In this document: positions 1 to 11,469 of the stretch, piece by piece
How positions within the stretch are numbered: position 1 is the first letter of the stretch
Layout of the letters: every line of letters starts with the position of its first letter
DNA from: Cladochytrium replicatum
Lineage: Eukaryota; Chytridiomycota; Chytridiomycetes; Cladochytriales; Cladochytriaceae
Direction: 5' to 3'
DNA: 64,000 bases
Assembly: GCA_025526935.1 (NCBI GenBank)
Contig: JAHLKD010000019.1
Location: forward strand, 496,001-560,000
Notes under the pieces: model-generated
Seen by the model: only the letters and a program-made list of their open reading frames with translations
The model's database searches: none
What the model was told of the DNA's origin: nothing
Position numbers and translations under genes: made by a program

Positions 1-972
1 CGTTGGTAGTAGTAGAACTGTTCTTCGGAAGTCATAGCAGGAGCGTCCTTGTTGGCGCGAGTGTGTCGGTCGAGCGAGTCGTGTTGACTACAAAGCAACG
101 ATTGATTAGACGCCATTAAGTGATGGAACGGGTTTTGTGGGATTTTTCACCAAAGGGTTGAAGGGATCAATGCAACGCTCGTATGCTCTGGAACAATTCT
201 CAAGCTCGTCTGGCTGATGTCCTTGCACGTAAGTGTCTTCATCTGAAGAATTGGGAGGTTCTTCTAAGTAATCTTGTCTGCACCTCCCCGCAGGCGATAC
301 AGAGGCGATGTTGGGTATTCTTCCTCCCAGGGTGTTACACGTCGGTTTGCTCTCTCGTTCGATTATGTTGTGTTGACTAAGTGAGATGTTTAGTTCAAAG
401 GAAGATAGTTACTTCAAAGAATTTTTGCCAACCTTCTTGATGAAGCAGGTTGGCCGGATCGATCATACACACAAGCTTTGGACGAATACTCCATCATCCG
501 AGTAACTCCCTCATGATCGGACTCGAGCGCTTCCTCGGAGTCTTCATTGTCCTGTGCCATGCTATGAGTATAGAACCGCATGAAAACGCCGTCGGTGGGT
601 TCTGTAGATGATGAAACGCGACTCGCATGATCCGATCCGTTCTGGTTAGAGTCGTAGTATTCTCGTGCTGCTCCAAAGGAGACGGGTTTTGATTGCGTCG
701 ATGTACGGTCTGTGAGCTCAGATGTTCGCCGGAAGGCTGGACCGTCCGCATCAGACGAATGCTTTCGTTCAAACGAGTATTACTTTGGCCCGGCGACGAT
801 GATGTCGAAGCCCTGAGGTTTGCTTGCGCTGAGCTTGCAGAGCTGTTATAGATTTGTTTTCTTGACGGTGCTTGGAATTTGCAACGAGTTGAGTGGAAAC
901 AGTGATTCCGTTTAACGTGGTTGTCGTCGGCGACATGTCGTCAAGCTCGCTTTTCTGTCTGTAGCCGCGCAT
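1..972 (-). CDS. Repeat-exon family protein, copy 1 (3' part outside window)
   Basis: Product not recognised. It is a paralog of the gene at 1665-2902: both start MRGYRQ(K/E)SEL, followed by SPTTTT(L/V)NGI. Exon 1 starts at 972. A long open frame follows from about 757 to 469, containing TDGVFMRF, which parallels the paralog's DNGVFIHY and DGTFMRYFGGY. The donor GTATGA at 468 and acceptor TTAG at 377-379 join in phase 2 to an exon starting at 376 that ends near DEDTY. A further exon starts at 87 and leaves the window; it resembles the paralog's third exon (DTLERQSR-like and SGEEQMFY-like motifs). Between the first frame and the main frame (about 758-779) the frame changes. A 22-nt GT-AG segment would repair it; otherwise this is a frameshifted copy. 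The protein looks hydrophilic and Ser/Arg/Glu-rich, with no membrane segment seen. Exon 3's end is unresolved. Confidence 0.45.
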
Positions 973-1664
973 TTTCAATAGTCCAGATCAAAAGAGGGAT
1001 ATGAGTTTTAAGGATGGATCGGAGATGAGCGATCTGGTCTTATCAAGCTGACCCGCACTGCGAGACCGTCACTAAGGTTCGACATTTTGGAAAATTGCAA
1101 TAAGAATTTGGGAAAATGCACGCAGATTTGCTGGCAGAATTGTGTTTTCTATCTCGGCTCGAGATCGACATGAGTAAACCAGTATGTTATACCTGGAAAA
1201 ATCTCGCTTCAATAGTCCAGCACACCGCAGGTTGTCGCAGCTGGACGCTAAAAATCAGCATCTGGTGAATACAAATCTTCCATGACAAAACCAATCAGTA
1301 TTACTTTCTTCTTCATCACAATCAGTCTAGTTGAATTAGTTGAATTAGTTCAATTCATTGTGTATCATTGCACGGCGCCTTTTGTTCACACCAAGGTCCT
1401 CCATGGTTTATTTCCTTGCTATCCGGTATAAAAAGCTAACAAGTACGACCGATGTAAAATAATCAAATTCAGCCGAGAAATCTCTGTGAATCGATCTTCA
1501 CGAAGCATCGCATTTGTTCCCGTTGCAGCCAAAGCGGGAGGTTCCCGCCCAAGCTTTCTTTGAAGGGACTGAAAGTGCGGACCCCCCGAATCTATTCCAA
1601 ATGCAGGAGACCGACCGCGACCGATGGTCCCGTGGCTGCCTGCGTATCCGTCGCCACCATGGTC
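973..1664. other. Intergenic, no gene seen
   Basis: Between the two paralogs. It contains a short direct repeat of the type GTTGAATTA (about 1330-1352) and a TATAAAA-like stretch near 1427. No convincing coding frame on either strand. Confidence 0.4.
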
Positions 1665-2902
1665 CTAAGTCTGTCCACGACTCCTTTGTGCACTGTTTTG
1701 CCAATCAGCGTCCTTCGCATGAGCCGTCGCACGACGGTCACCGACGCTTGTGCGTGCCGATCGCTCTCCTAAACCTGTTGCAGGTCCGTACCCGGAGTCA
1801 CGGCGGACAACCTCGACGCTCTTGCGGTCCCCGTCGCCGCTGCCCCGTCGCTCGCGAAGAGCTGGGTTCAAATCGAATGCAGGATCCTCGGAAAAATTAT
1901 AATCGGCACTTCTGCGTCGGCGACTGAGGGTGGAAGTTGCGTAGAACATCTGCTCTTCTCCGGATTCTGATGCGTGGGTATTAGTACGACTCTGCCGCTC
2001 GAGAGTGTCGCGTAAGCTAACAAGATCATTTTTAGAGAGAGAAGCGAGAGATGGATGGCTATATGTGTACTTACTTGAACGTGTTAAAGCGTCCAGCAGT
2101 TCGATCGTCATGATCGAATTGTTGTGCATATGTTGATTCTGTGGACTGATCATCGTCATCCTCGCCAAATCGGTATCCACCGAAGTAGCGTGAAAAACTC
2201 CCCGTCTCCGAAGAGCGGTATACATGTGCACGTTGTTGTTCAACGTAGTTATAGTCACCACTTCCCCGTCGGCTGCGCGGGGTCTGATCCTCAACGGACG
2301 GAACATGTGAACGCCTCAGACGTTCGAGTGTGCTATATTGACTAACAGGAAACGTTATTCGGGAGGATAAAACACGTATTGATGATCGAAGCTCACCTCG
2401 TTGGCGCGGGAAAAGATCTGCGTTCGTCTGTACGACCCGTGGACGAAGCCTCCTTCTCGTCGTGCTGGTATCCCCCAAAGTAGCGCATAAACGTTCCATC
2501 TTCGGAGTCTTCCGTCGTGGGAAGAAGGTTCTCGTGGTTCTGGTTACCTGCGGGAACAGCGAAGTAGTGAATGAAAACGCCGTTATCCGACACTGAAGAC
2601 GCTGTGCGAGGCTCTTCGGCAGCGTGATAGGTCCCGTCTTGGCTATGTTTGTGCTGATGATGGTGACGAGGAGAACCGTGGGCTTTCCGCACATCGTCTG
2701 GGAATCGGCCGGCAGAGTTGTACCATGAAGTCATCTCATCTAATTTTGGCTGGATTGATTTTCTTGCAACGGGTCTACTTGCTACGTCGGGTCCATTGCT
2801 GTGGGTATACGTACCAAGTGCAGTGGCAACGGAGATTCCGTTCACCGTGGTTGTCGTTGGCGAATCGTCCTCAAGTTCGCTTTCCTGTCTGTAGCCGCGC
2901 AT
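1665..2902 (-). CDS. Repeat-exon family protein, copy 2 (complete)
   Basis: CDS is complement(join(1665..2016,2075..2341,2397..2902)), 374 residues. The start is the ATG at 2902; the sequence around it (ttgaaaATGCGCGGCTAC) is identical in the paralog at 972. Both introns (55 and 58 nt; GTGAGC...GTTAG and GTAAGT...GTTAG) are phase 2, so the middle exon is symmetric. Exons carry related modules: DGTFMRYFGGY in exon 1; SQYSTLERLRR, RRGSGDYNY and GSFSRYFGGY in exon 2; LRDTLERQSR and RRRSADYNFSED in exon 3. This suggests growth by exon duplication. The protein is hydrophilic, rich in Ser, Arg, Asp and Glu, with no signal peptide or membrane segment visible. Function unknown; splice joins are well supported by phase and by the paralog. 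Confidence 0.7.
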
Positions 2903-3103
2903 TTTCAAGTGGGTGAGATAAATATCAATTAGATTCAATGTGTTTTGGATCGGGGATGTGGCATCTGGTTATCTGGTAGGTTGGTGAAGGTTTCCCAGGG
3001 TTAGCATTTTTGGAAAATTGCAAGGTGCCACAAACTTTAACGTCCGACTTGCGGCTCAAGAAGTTGCCCCCCTCACGTTTGGAAAATGAAACCCTTAAAT
3101 GTT

Positions 3104-4180
3104 TCAGATATCCGGCGGAATTGTGCTGCTGAGCTTCAATCTTGGCAAACCAAATCGGAGTTGCTTCGGTCGGTAGATTCGATTCGTCTCTTTAATTATG
3201 CAGTGGGTAAAGAACAAAATAGCTGGCTCACTGTTCCAATGCCAAATGCGCGCTGCACCACTGTAAAACACCTCCAAATTCGCTGCACTGGCGATTCGAA
3301 ACACAGAGTCGTCCCATTTCAGCGCAAGCCCGCTCGCAGACCACCACTCGAGTTCATCCAAGCACCCGTTCTCGCATGCATAGAGAATTGTAGTTTTTTG
3401 CTCCATTTCATTGGCAACGCGCTCGCTTTCCACCAGTCTAAAACGTCGACACTGCTGAAATCCATTGATCTTTCCGAATAGATAAGCTCGAGTCCACACA
3501 ATTTCCACCATTCGAGTACGTTTATGTGGTCATATATGCTCGCACCATCGATTGCATCAGCGTAGTATCTCAGCTGACGACCCGTTAATTTCCACCACTC
3601 CAGTACTTCGACGTGCCCATTAATACTTGCCCCCAATCGAGGACACCGACATACCCATTCTCGCCTGCACGCCTGATTGCGAAAGAGGTGCATTTGAAGT
3701 CAAGCCCATTGCTTTCCACCACTCAAGTACGTCGATGAGTCCGTTATCCGAGACATAGATAGTCTCCCAGGGGCTGTATTTCAGCTCAAGACTGCTGGAT
3801 TTCCACCAGTCCAACACGTGTATGTGACCGTTCCTAGTTGCATTTTTGATTGCTTTTTCAGAGTATTCGAAATGGCTTGATTTACGAGGCGGTACACTAG
3901 GATTCAACATCAAAACATTCGAGCACAACAAGTAGGTCCAGTCAACTGGGTATTTGTTTGCTCTGCCCCAATACGTGTTTCCTACAGCTACAAGCTCAAT
4001 GTGTGGTATGTGGGAGGGCAAAAGTCGATCGAGGAGGTCGATACGGCCGATCTTGCTAGCCTGGTCGAGGTCAGTGAGGAGGTGCAGGATGGAGGTCTGC
4101 ACTGAATGTCTGCGCAGAAGCGCAGCGACCGAACATGCTTGAGCAGGAGCGCAAGCGTGATATGCCAGTGATTCGGTCAA
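3104..4180 (-). pseudogene. Frameshifted WWK-repeat (ankyrin-like) pseudogene
   Basis: Three or four reading frames must be joined to follow the repeats. From 4180 the frame gives an N-terminal region with DLLDRLLPSHIP, then NGHIHVLDWWKSSSLELKY and LIDVLEWWKAMGL. It then shifts frame near 3705 (DFKCTSFAIRRAGENGYVGVLDW), again near 3640 (ASINGHVEVLEWWK, HINVLEWWKLCGLELIY, VDVLDWWKASALPMKW), and again near 3400 (ACENGCLDELEWWSASGLALKW). The consensus (A-S-x-N-G-H-x-x-V-L-x-W-W-K-S-S-G-L-E-L-K-Y) is that of the intact gene at 55344-56639. No ATG is seen at the 5' end. Several independent shifts argue for a dead copy rather than one sequencing error. Confidence 0.7.
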
Positions 4181-4430
4181 CGATCTCCGTCGGCAGGATC
4201 ACGATGTGCTGTGCAGGCATCTGTTGAATTTGTGGCACCGAAGGTAATAATACAATTTACATGTATAAGAGGAGTGAGCAGTTTTCATCGCATGGTTTAC
4301 ATCCTATTTTATTGTATCTTTGTCCGTCAACATCGAATTGACCGAGCTCAATCTCTGCCAGCTCAGTGGTAAATCGGTTGTCGATTTGCTCGACTCAAAT
4401 TTCACACAAAATCACCAAAAATTACAAAAA

Positions 4431-5760
4431 ATGTCCCCCAGTCTCGAAGTGCGCCCTGCCCTCTCCCGTGTTGAGGTGCTGTTCACAAACCAGCTGTGCT
4501 ACCCCTCGTATGTATCTTAAGCGATTGCTAAGTGTCTCTCACTTAATGCTTTGTCTTTGCAGTTGGGGTGCTCCGAAGCTCTCGCCCCTCGAATTCCTCG
4601 ACCGCGAGCAAACCCTCCTCTTCGAGTCCTTTGCTGACAAACACTTCACGTCCTGGGTCCTCGTAGACGCCTCCGTCTCGCCCCTCGAGACCTCGGTCTC
4701 CTCTTCCGAAGAGATCCTCTCAGCCTGCGAGACTTTCGAGCGCGAGGCATGGGTCCGTCTCCCGGGCTCACCAGACCTCCGACGCATCAGGATCCACGCC
4801 ATCGCGTCTGTCTACACTTCCGAACCCCACCGCGGCAAAGGCCATGCATCGACCATGATTGAATTGCTAAGGTCCAAACTCACCTCGCCTGAATTCGTCG
4901 TGTCGAACGAAACTCGGCCCTGGCATGAGGTGCCGAAACTCGCAGAGGTGCCTTACCCGCTCCAGGCCTCGATCCTGTATTCGGACATCGGACCCAACTT
5001 TTACGCCAAATTGGGCTGGTTACCGCATAAAGCAGTGCACACGGAGATCGACGTCGCTACGGCCCTCGCTTCGGTGACTGCGTGGGCAGAACTCGCGGCG
5101 AGCTCGGAGCAGTTGCTCTGGATCGACGCATCCGAGATCGACGACATCGTGCAGATGGATATCAAATCCCTCGAATCGGAGCTCGCAAAGTCCGCAGAGT
5201 CATCGCCTTTCGCAGTCCACTTTGCCGTGCCCCTGGACGGTGACAGTGTGCGATGGCATCTCCGACGATCGCAATTCTACTATGAAAAATTTGCGTCCGA
5301 AGAGACGCGTACGAGCGTCGGCGCGTTGGAGAAGCGCGCGGGTGCACGCTGGGACGTTGGGTCTTCCAGCGACCCGTTTGTGTTGTGGAAGCACGATTTC
5401 AAGGATTCGAAACTGAACGTGCTGAGGTTCAGGTATCGTGGACAGGACGGCTCTACAGAGCCTGCCCGCGCGCTGTTGGGTGCGGCGATGCTCGAGGCGT
5501 ACAGGTGCGGGTTGGAGAAAGTGGTGTATTGGGACGCTGGGGCGATCTGGGAGTCCGTTGATGGAGATGGAAAGAATTTCGAACCTAAAGCGGAGTTGCC
5601 CGCGGGCATCTCGATCGTGACAAGAACAAAGTCGTCCTTACCGTCACTCGCGTACTGGGGACCGCGCTCTGCGAATGAGACATCCTCTGACCTGTGGATG
5701 GACTACGTTGCAGGCAAAGATATAGTTTGGTTGAACAATGAAGAACATGCGTGGGTCTGA
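4431..5760 (+). CDS. LYC1-like GNAT acetyltransferase
   Basis: CDS is join(4431..4507,4563..5760), 424 residues. The start MSPSLEVRPALSRVEV follows an A-rich leader. The 55-nt intron (GTATGT...TTTGCAG) joins in phase 2 (YPS|WGAP). The acetyl-CoA binding motif of GNAT enzymes is seen as SEPHRGKGHASTMIELL (about residues 125-140), preceded by a beta strand HAIASVYT. Length and the long C-terminal half match fungal LYC1-type proteins (lysine N6-acetyltransferase in Yarrowia). No targeting signal seen, so cytosolic is likely. The family is assigned from overall pattern; the substrate cannot be read from the sequence. Confidence 0.75.
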
Positions 5761-5799
5761 GGAATGAGAAGCATGAAGAAATTAAAGTCGACTAGTGTG

Positions 5800-6025
5800 T
5801 AGTAGCACTACCCAAAACAAAGAGACTGCTTTCTTCCCGACATTTGATAAATTCCTTGTCTTGAGCTCCAATTCCTGAGCACATCCAAATACCCACGCTT
5901 AGCAACACTCCAGTCCACGTCAGACTCTTCTTGTGGCCCTTCCACCACTTCAGACCTCCACATGCCCGTTTCTGGGCGCAGTCTGGTGTATAAAACACAC
6001 GCCGAGAATATTCTTGTCCAGCCAT
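5800..6025 (-). pseudogene. WWK-repeat fossil fragment
   Basis: Scraps of the WWK repeat in different minus-strand frames: NGHVEV, then LKWWKGHKKS, then DWSVAKRGYLDVLRNWSS. A stop and shifts lie between them. It lies just downstream of the LYC1-like gene and probably came from the same family as 3104-4180. Confidence 0.55.
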
Positions 6026-6500
6026 TTCAGTACGTCGCCGTTTGTTTCGAGAACTTTAATAATCAAATACAAACACGGAAACAGTATCAAAAATGATTTT
6101 CACTTGCGTTGTTCTTGCCAAAAACTCTTTCAGAGCCCCAAGGGCAGCAGTCCCTTAATTAACATGGGAACCCACTACATATTTTAGCGGCAAACATCCA
6201 CACGGGATAGTATTTCAGCAATCCCACCAAAGACGATAATCATTCAAAGTCTTGCATAAAAGTCTTGCATTAAAAACCTCTTCAGAAAAACCTTTGGATC
6301 AGGAGAAACCCAAGGAGGAAATGCATGGCTAATGGCTGGGTGTGTAGGTGGGCGTTTGCAATTTCCAATACTTTGGAGATCAAGGAGAACAAAGGCCATT
6401 TTCTTGACTCCAAGCCGAACGGGAAATCTGATAGAGTCGTTCTTGATATAACCATCCTGTACTTAATATTCAAGAATCGTTATCCCCACGAGCACTCTGT
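6026..6500. other. Intergenic, no gene seen
   Basis: AT-rich sequence. The left edge of the copia remnant may extend into it, but I see no frame that can be tied to a retroelement domain. Confidence 0.3.
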
Positions 6501-6504
6501 GTTC

Positions 6505-6940
6505 TCGAGAGGCTCATTTGTACCCGACACCTTCATCCAGCTCAATTACAATATCATGGAGCCAGATACATTCCTTGGTTGGCTCATACAGAGCAATCAA
6601 TTCGGAATGTGTGGATCAGGCGGTTACAATGGTCTGCTTGGCTGATTTCCATGAAATAGCAGTACCATTTAAGGGGACAAGGTATCCGGTCTGTGATTTC
6701 TCGCGGGGCATATCAGATGGGTATCCAGCATCCGCGCAGGCTTCCAGATCATGTTGATCGCTGCGAGCTTGGAAAAACAAGCCGACATCCAGAGTCTCTT
6801 TCAAATACCGAAAGATCTGTTTCGCACCAAGCCAGTAACGCCAGACAGGGGATTGTCGGGAAGGCAAGTAAATTCACAAAGAATGAAATACCTGGTGTTA
6901 CTGTACACTTGTATTTATTGTAGCGCCTTTTCTCCGTGTA
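6505..6940 (-). mobile_element. Ty1/copia retrotransposon remnant (RT end and RNase H)
   Basis: On the minus strand, fragments of the copia pol C-terminus follow in order. TPGISFFVNLLA (about 6915-6880) matches the 'RPDI.FAVN.L' motif. LGAKQIFRYLKETLDVGL matches 'A.KRI.RYLKGT...GL'. DLEACADAGYPSD matches the 'GY.DADWA.D' RNase H segment, and LVPLNGTAISWKSAKQTIVTA the 'G..ISW.SKKQ..VA' segment. A TGA stop precedes STHSELIALYEPTKECIWL, which corresponds to 'SSTEAEY.AL......WL'. At least one frameshift and one stop break the frame. No LTRs were recognised on either side. Confidence 0.75.
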
Positions 6941-7817
6941 TTTCGCTTTTTTGTACAAGTGTACAGTAACGGCTGGCTACCAGCCTTCGTGACAGCCACG
7001 GGAATGTGCCCTATGTCACAGTGCATTTGTTCCGGTCCGCAACAGTTCCACCTCACGCCTCTACCCATCAGCAATTTAGAAGTTTTTTGGATGTGGAGTA
7101 TTACGGCGGGGTTGAATTAGGGCACCGATATTCCCGCTTATGTGAATATCGAGCATCAGGTTGAAACGAGCTGACGACATTGCGGCCACCACCAATTTGA
7201 ATGGTGATGATCTGTCGTACCGTTTCTGGCGGGGCAGTTATAAGAACCTTGTTTGATGGGATTGTCGTGTTAACATTTGTGGTAAAGCATATATATCATT
7301 CTGCGTGCCGTCATCTTGAGCATCGTGAGCCGTATGGCGAATGAAACTAATAGTGATACAGATCTTCAAAAAGCTGTTCTTTCCTTGAAAAGATCACTTG
7401 AGGTGATGTGATAAAACATATCGGGTGTGACATGACGCGAGAGTTCATGTCAATTTCACGTTTGGATGAAATAATACCGATCGCACACCAACTATCATTC
7501 ATGCTGCAAAGACGAGACCACTCTGACAAGAAACGAGTCTGTTTTCGAATGGCCAGGGTCGGTCCACCTTTTTGAGCTCTTTTTTGTACTTGTCCAGAAA
7601 CCTTGCTGTGCGCGCCGCACTCTGATTGGCTGGGATCGACGCGTCTGATTGGCTGCCCGCGATCAAGATTCTGAGGTCAATGCGCTGAATGCGACCAAAC
7701 GTTCTTTGCGTGCGGCATGCCAATTTTGTACACCTGGTGTGGATCATATAAGAGCACGGAATTTCCTGCTGCTCTTCAGCTTGCACAATTCGTCTCTCCA
7801 ATACAGCAGAGGGAATT
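6941..7817. other. Intergenic, upstream region of NOX copy 1
   Basis: No gene supported. It holds the 5' region of the first NADPH oxidase, including pyrimidine-rich sequence just before the start codon. Confidence 0.35.
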
Positions 7818-9491
7818 ATGGGTCTGTGGGAGCTCACACCAAAGCGCATTGCTTGGTACCTATTCTGGTTTGGTTCTAACGTAGGGCTCTTCATTGCGGG
7901 ATTCCTGTGAGTACAACCAAACATGCGGAAGTGAGCGGAAATTGATCCAGTGCAACAGCAAGCAAAAGAATGACCCGGGACTTGCTCTCCTCAACTCCAT
8001 CGGTGGATCCGTGTTCTCCTCTCGAGGTGCCGGTATGGCCATGGTCTACACCTGTACATGTCTTCTCCTCCCCGTCTGCCGAAACCTGATCGCCGTGCTC
8101 CGAACAACCCCACTCCGACACATAATGGACTTTGACGACAACATCTACTTCCACAAGTGCGCCGCCTATGCAAATCTATTCTGGACAATGGTGCACGTCA
8201 ACGCGCACTACCAAAACTTTTTCATTGTCGAACTCAAGCTCTTCAAAGTTCTCCCCGTCCGTGCCTGGCAGATCCACTACACCATGTGGGGTGGTGTGAC
8301 GGGCCACATCATGCTGGTCATCATGTTCCTCATGCACACGTCGGCAAAGATCGAAGTGCGGAAGCGCAAGTTCGAGGTGTTCTGGATTACACATCACCTG
8401 TACTTCGTCTACTTTATCTTGCTGTTCTTCCACGGTTACGGATGCTTCGTGAAGACGGGTACCGGGGAGTGCAGGCCCTACTACAACTACTGGTTCACTG
8501 TGCCGGTGTTCTCGCTGTACTTCCTTGAGAGGATGTTGAGGGAGTACAGGGCTCGGCAGTTTACGGCACTGATCAAGGTGGTGTTCCATCCCGGGAATAC
8601 AATGGAACTACAGTTTGAGAAACCGTCGTTCAAGTACAAGCCTGGACAGTACTTGTTCATCTGCATCCCCGATGTCTCGAAAGTCGAATGGCATCCAGTA
8701 AGTGAAAGAAGTTATCATGCGAATCGATTACCTATTGAACCCCTTTATTGTTACAGTTCACCATCACTTCGACACCCGAAGAAGGTTTTGTATCTATTCA
8801 CATTCGTATTGTCGGTGACTGGACGAAGAAAGCATCACAACTTCTCGGTGGATACCAGAACGCGAAAGTGCTACCGTCGATTCGTGTCGACGGACCCTAC
8901 GGTGCCCCTGCAGAGGACTTTTACAACTACCGCATGGGCGTCTTGGTCGGTGCGGGTATCGGTGTCACACCTTCAGCTTCTTTGCTCAAGTCGGTGTGGT
9001 ACCGCTACTACCGCAGGGCACCCATGAAGCTCCAGAAGGTTTATTTCTTCTGGGTCAATCGTGACAAAGAAGCCTTCGAATGGTTCCATTCTCTCTTGGC
9101 AACGCTCGAGGAATCGGTGCCGACAAGTTTCTTGGAGATTCACGTGTACCTAACTGGGAAGCTCTCGGTGGATGACATTCAGAACATTGTGTTGAACCAC
9201 GATGACGAGGTTGATCCTCTGATCGAGCTGAAGACTCGTTGCCACTATGGACGACCGAATTGGGAAGCTATCTTCTCTGGTATCGCGGCTGCAAATAACA
9301 GCTTTGCAAGAGACGAGATCGGAGTGTTCTACTGCGGTAGGAAGATCAAACACTGATTATTGCCATATCTTTTGCTGACGAGTGTCTTTTTTTAAGGTCC
9401 CAACCCCCTTGCAGAAAGTTTGCGCAAAGCTTGCCGGCAGATCAGCTCGACATCGGGAGCAAGGTTTGTGTTCCGAAAGGAGAAGTTCTAG
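7818..9491 (+). CDS. NADPH oxidase, tandem copy 1
   Basis: CDS is join(7818..7906,7959..8697,8757..9336,9397..9491), 500 residues, four exons. Membrane flavocytochrome that passes electrons from NADPH through FAD and two hemes to oxygen, making superoxide. Heme ligand pairs are visible: His95/His109 (spacing 14) and His175/His188 (spacing 13), as in gp91phox. The FAD site is HP|FTITSTPEE with HIRIVGDWT. The NADPH sites are VDGPYGAPAED, LVGAGIGVTP and the C-terminal YCG|PNPLAE. The end RFVFRKEKF matches the NOX C-terminus. There is no EF-hand extension, so it is of the fungal NoxA/NoxB size class. It lies 351 bp upstream of a same-strand near copy and has one extra intron (9337-9396). Regulation would need p67-type and Rac partners, not in this window. 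Confidence 0.93.
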
Positions 9492-9842
9492 TTGATTTGG
9501 GCAGCAAGCGATCAACCACAGATTACTACAACTACTTTGTGTACACACTCTTATGGCCATTCGCCAACCACCACCAATTTTGGGTCTATTTTTTGTCTTC
9601 TTTTTTTGGAATGCTAGATCTAATTACCAACCCACGTGGTCTGATGCTTCCCGTCAGTCCACGTGTCCTCGCGTTTCCCAACCTTGTTCTTTGAACCTAA
9701 ATAGCGGCAGGCCGTTTTGGCGATGTTCTCAATTTGCCGCATCTCTTAGAGAGTGCCGCTGTGTGTCCTAAAACCATCCAGGGTCCCACCGGCAGGAAAC
9801 TTAATCCGTGTAGTGAGTGTATCTGTATAACGTGGAGCAACC
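9492..9842. other. Intergenic between NOX copies
   Basis: A 351-bp spacer: T-rich 3' end of copy 1, then the promoter and leader of copy 2. No coding frame supported. Confidence 0.4.
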
Positions 9843-11469
9843 ATGGGTCTTTGGGAGATTACCCCAAAGCGAATTGCCTGGTACACTTTCTGGGTTGCAT
9901 CGAACGTTGCTCTATTCATCTACGGGTTCATGTATGTGTTCTTCAACGCTTTTCCTAAACGCACAGCTCACAGTCTATCGTCCTTACTATTCCAGCAAGC
10001 AGAGGGATGATCCCGGTCTCACACTCCTCAACTCGATCGGAGGGTCTGTGTTCTCGTCCCGTGGTGCCGGACTTGTTATGTGTTATACCTGTACATGTCT
10101 GCTAGTCCCCGTGTGCCGAAACCTGATTGCCATCCTCCGAACAACACCCCTTCGTCACATCATGGACTTTGATGACAACATTTACTTCCACAAATGCGCC
10201 GCCTATGCGAACTTGTTCTTCACCATGGTCCACGTAAACGCACACTACCAGAACTTCTTCGTTGTCGAGTTGAAGCTCTTCAAGGTGCTGCCGTTCCGCG
10301 CGTGGCAGATTCACTACATGACGTGGGCGGGAACGACGGGACACATCATGCTTGTGATCATGTTCCTAATGCACACATCCGCGAAAATCGAGGTTCGGAG
10401 GCGCAAATTCGAAGTTTTCTGGATCACGCATCACCTCTACTTCTTCTACTACATCTTGCTCTTTTTCCACGGTTACGGATGCTTCGTCAAGACTGGGAAG
10501 GGAGAGTGCAGGCCTTACAGCAACTTCTACTATACAGTTCCCGTGTTTGTACTGTACTTCCTTGAGAGGATGTTGAGAGAATACCGCGCGCGACAATTCA
10601 CAGCTTTAATCAAGGTTGTTTTCCACCCTGGAAACACGATGGAGCTGCAGTTTGAGAAGCCTTCGTTCAAGTATAAACCTGGCCAATACCTGTTCATCAA
10701 CATCCCCGATGTTTCGAGGGTCGAGTGGCATCCTGTAAGTTAAAACAGACCACATTTTAGCATATTATGATCTAAAACCATCGTTGTCTTTCAGTTCACA
10801 ATCACATCCACACCCGAGGAAGGCTTTGTTTCGATCCACATCCGTATCGTCGGTGACTGGACTCGAAAGGCGTCCCAGCTTCTCGGCGGCTACCAAAGCG
10901 CGAAGGTGCTCCCAACCATTCGCGTCGACGGTCCCTACGGTGCACCCGCCGAAGACTTTTACAACTACAGCGTCGGCGTCCTCGTCGGCGCCGGTATCGG
11001 TGTCACGCCCTCAGCCTCCCTCCTCAAATCCGTCTGGTACCGCTACTACCGCAAAGCACCCATGAAGCTGCGCAAAGTTTACTTCTTCTGGATCAACCGC
11101 GACAAGGAAGCCTTTGAATGGTTCCACTCGCTCCTCGCCACCCTCGAGGAATCCGTGCCCACCAGCTTCCTCGAGATCCACGTGTACCTCACCGGCAAGC
11201 TCTCGCTCGACGATATCCAGAACATTGTGCTGAACCAGGACGACGAGGTGGACCCGTTGATCGAGCTCAAGACTCGGTGCCACTATGGCCGCCCGAACTG
11301 GGACGGGATCTTCGCGGGTGTCGCCGCGCAGAATAATAGCTTTGGGGCTGATGAAGTTGGAGTGTTTTATTGCGGTCCGAGCCCGTTGGCGGAGACCCTC
11401 AGAAAGGCGTGCAGGAAGGTCAATTCAAACGGCGGCACCAAGTTTGTGTTCAGGAAGGAAAAGTTCTAA
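9843..11469 (+). CDS. NADPH oxidase, tandem copy 2
   Basis: CDS is join(9843..9931,9996..10734,10795..11469), 500 residues, exactly the length of copy 1. The first two introns sit at identical positions and phases; the third intron of copy 1 is absent, so the YCGPSPLAETL region is continuous. Heme histidines, FAD motif (TITSTPEE) and NADPH motifs are all present. Differences from copy 1 are mostly conservative (for example INIPDVSRVEW against ICIPDVSKVEW). A recent tandem duplication is the simplest history. Both copies appear functional. Confidence 0.93.
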
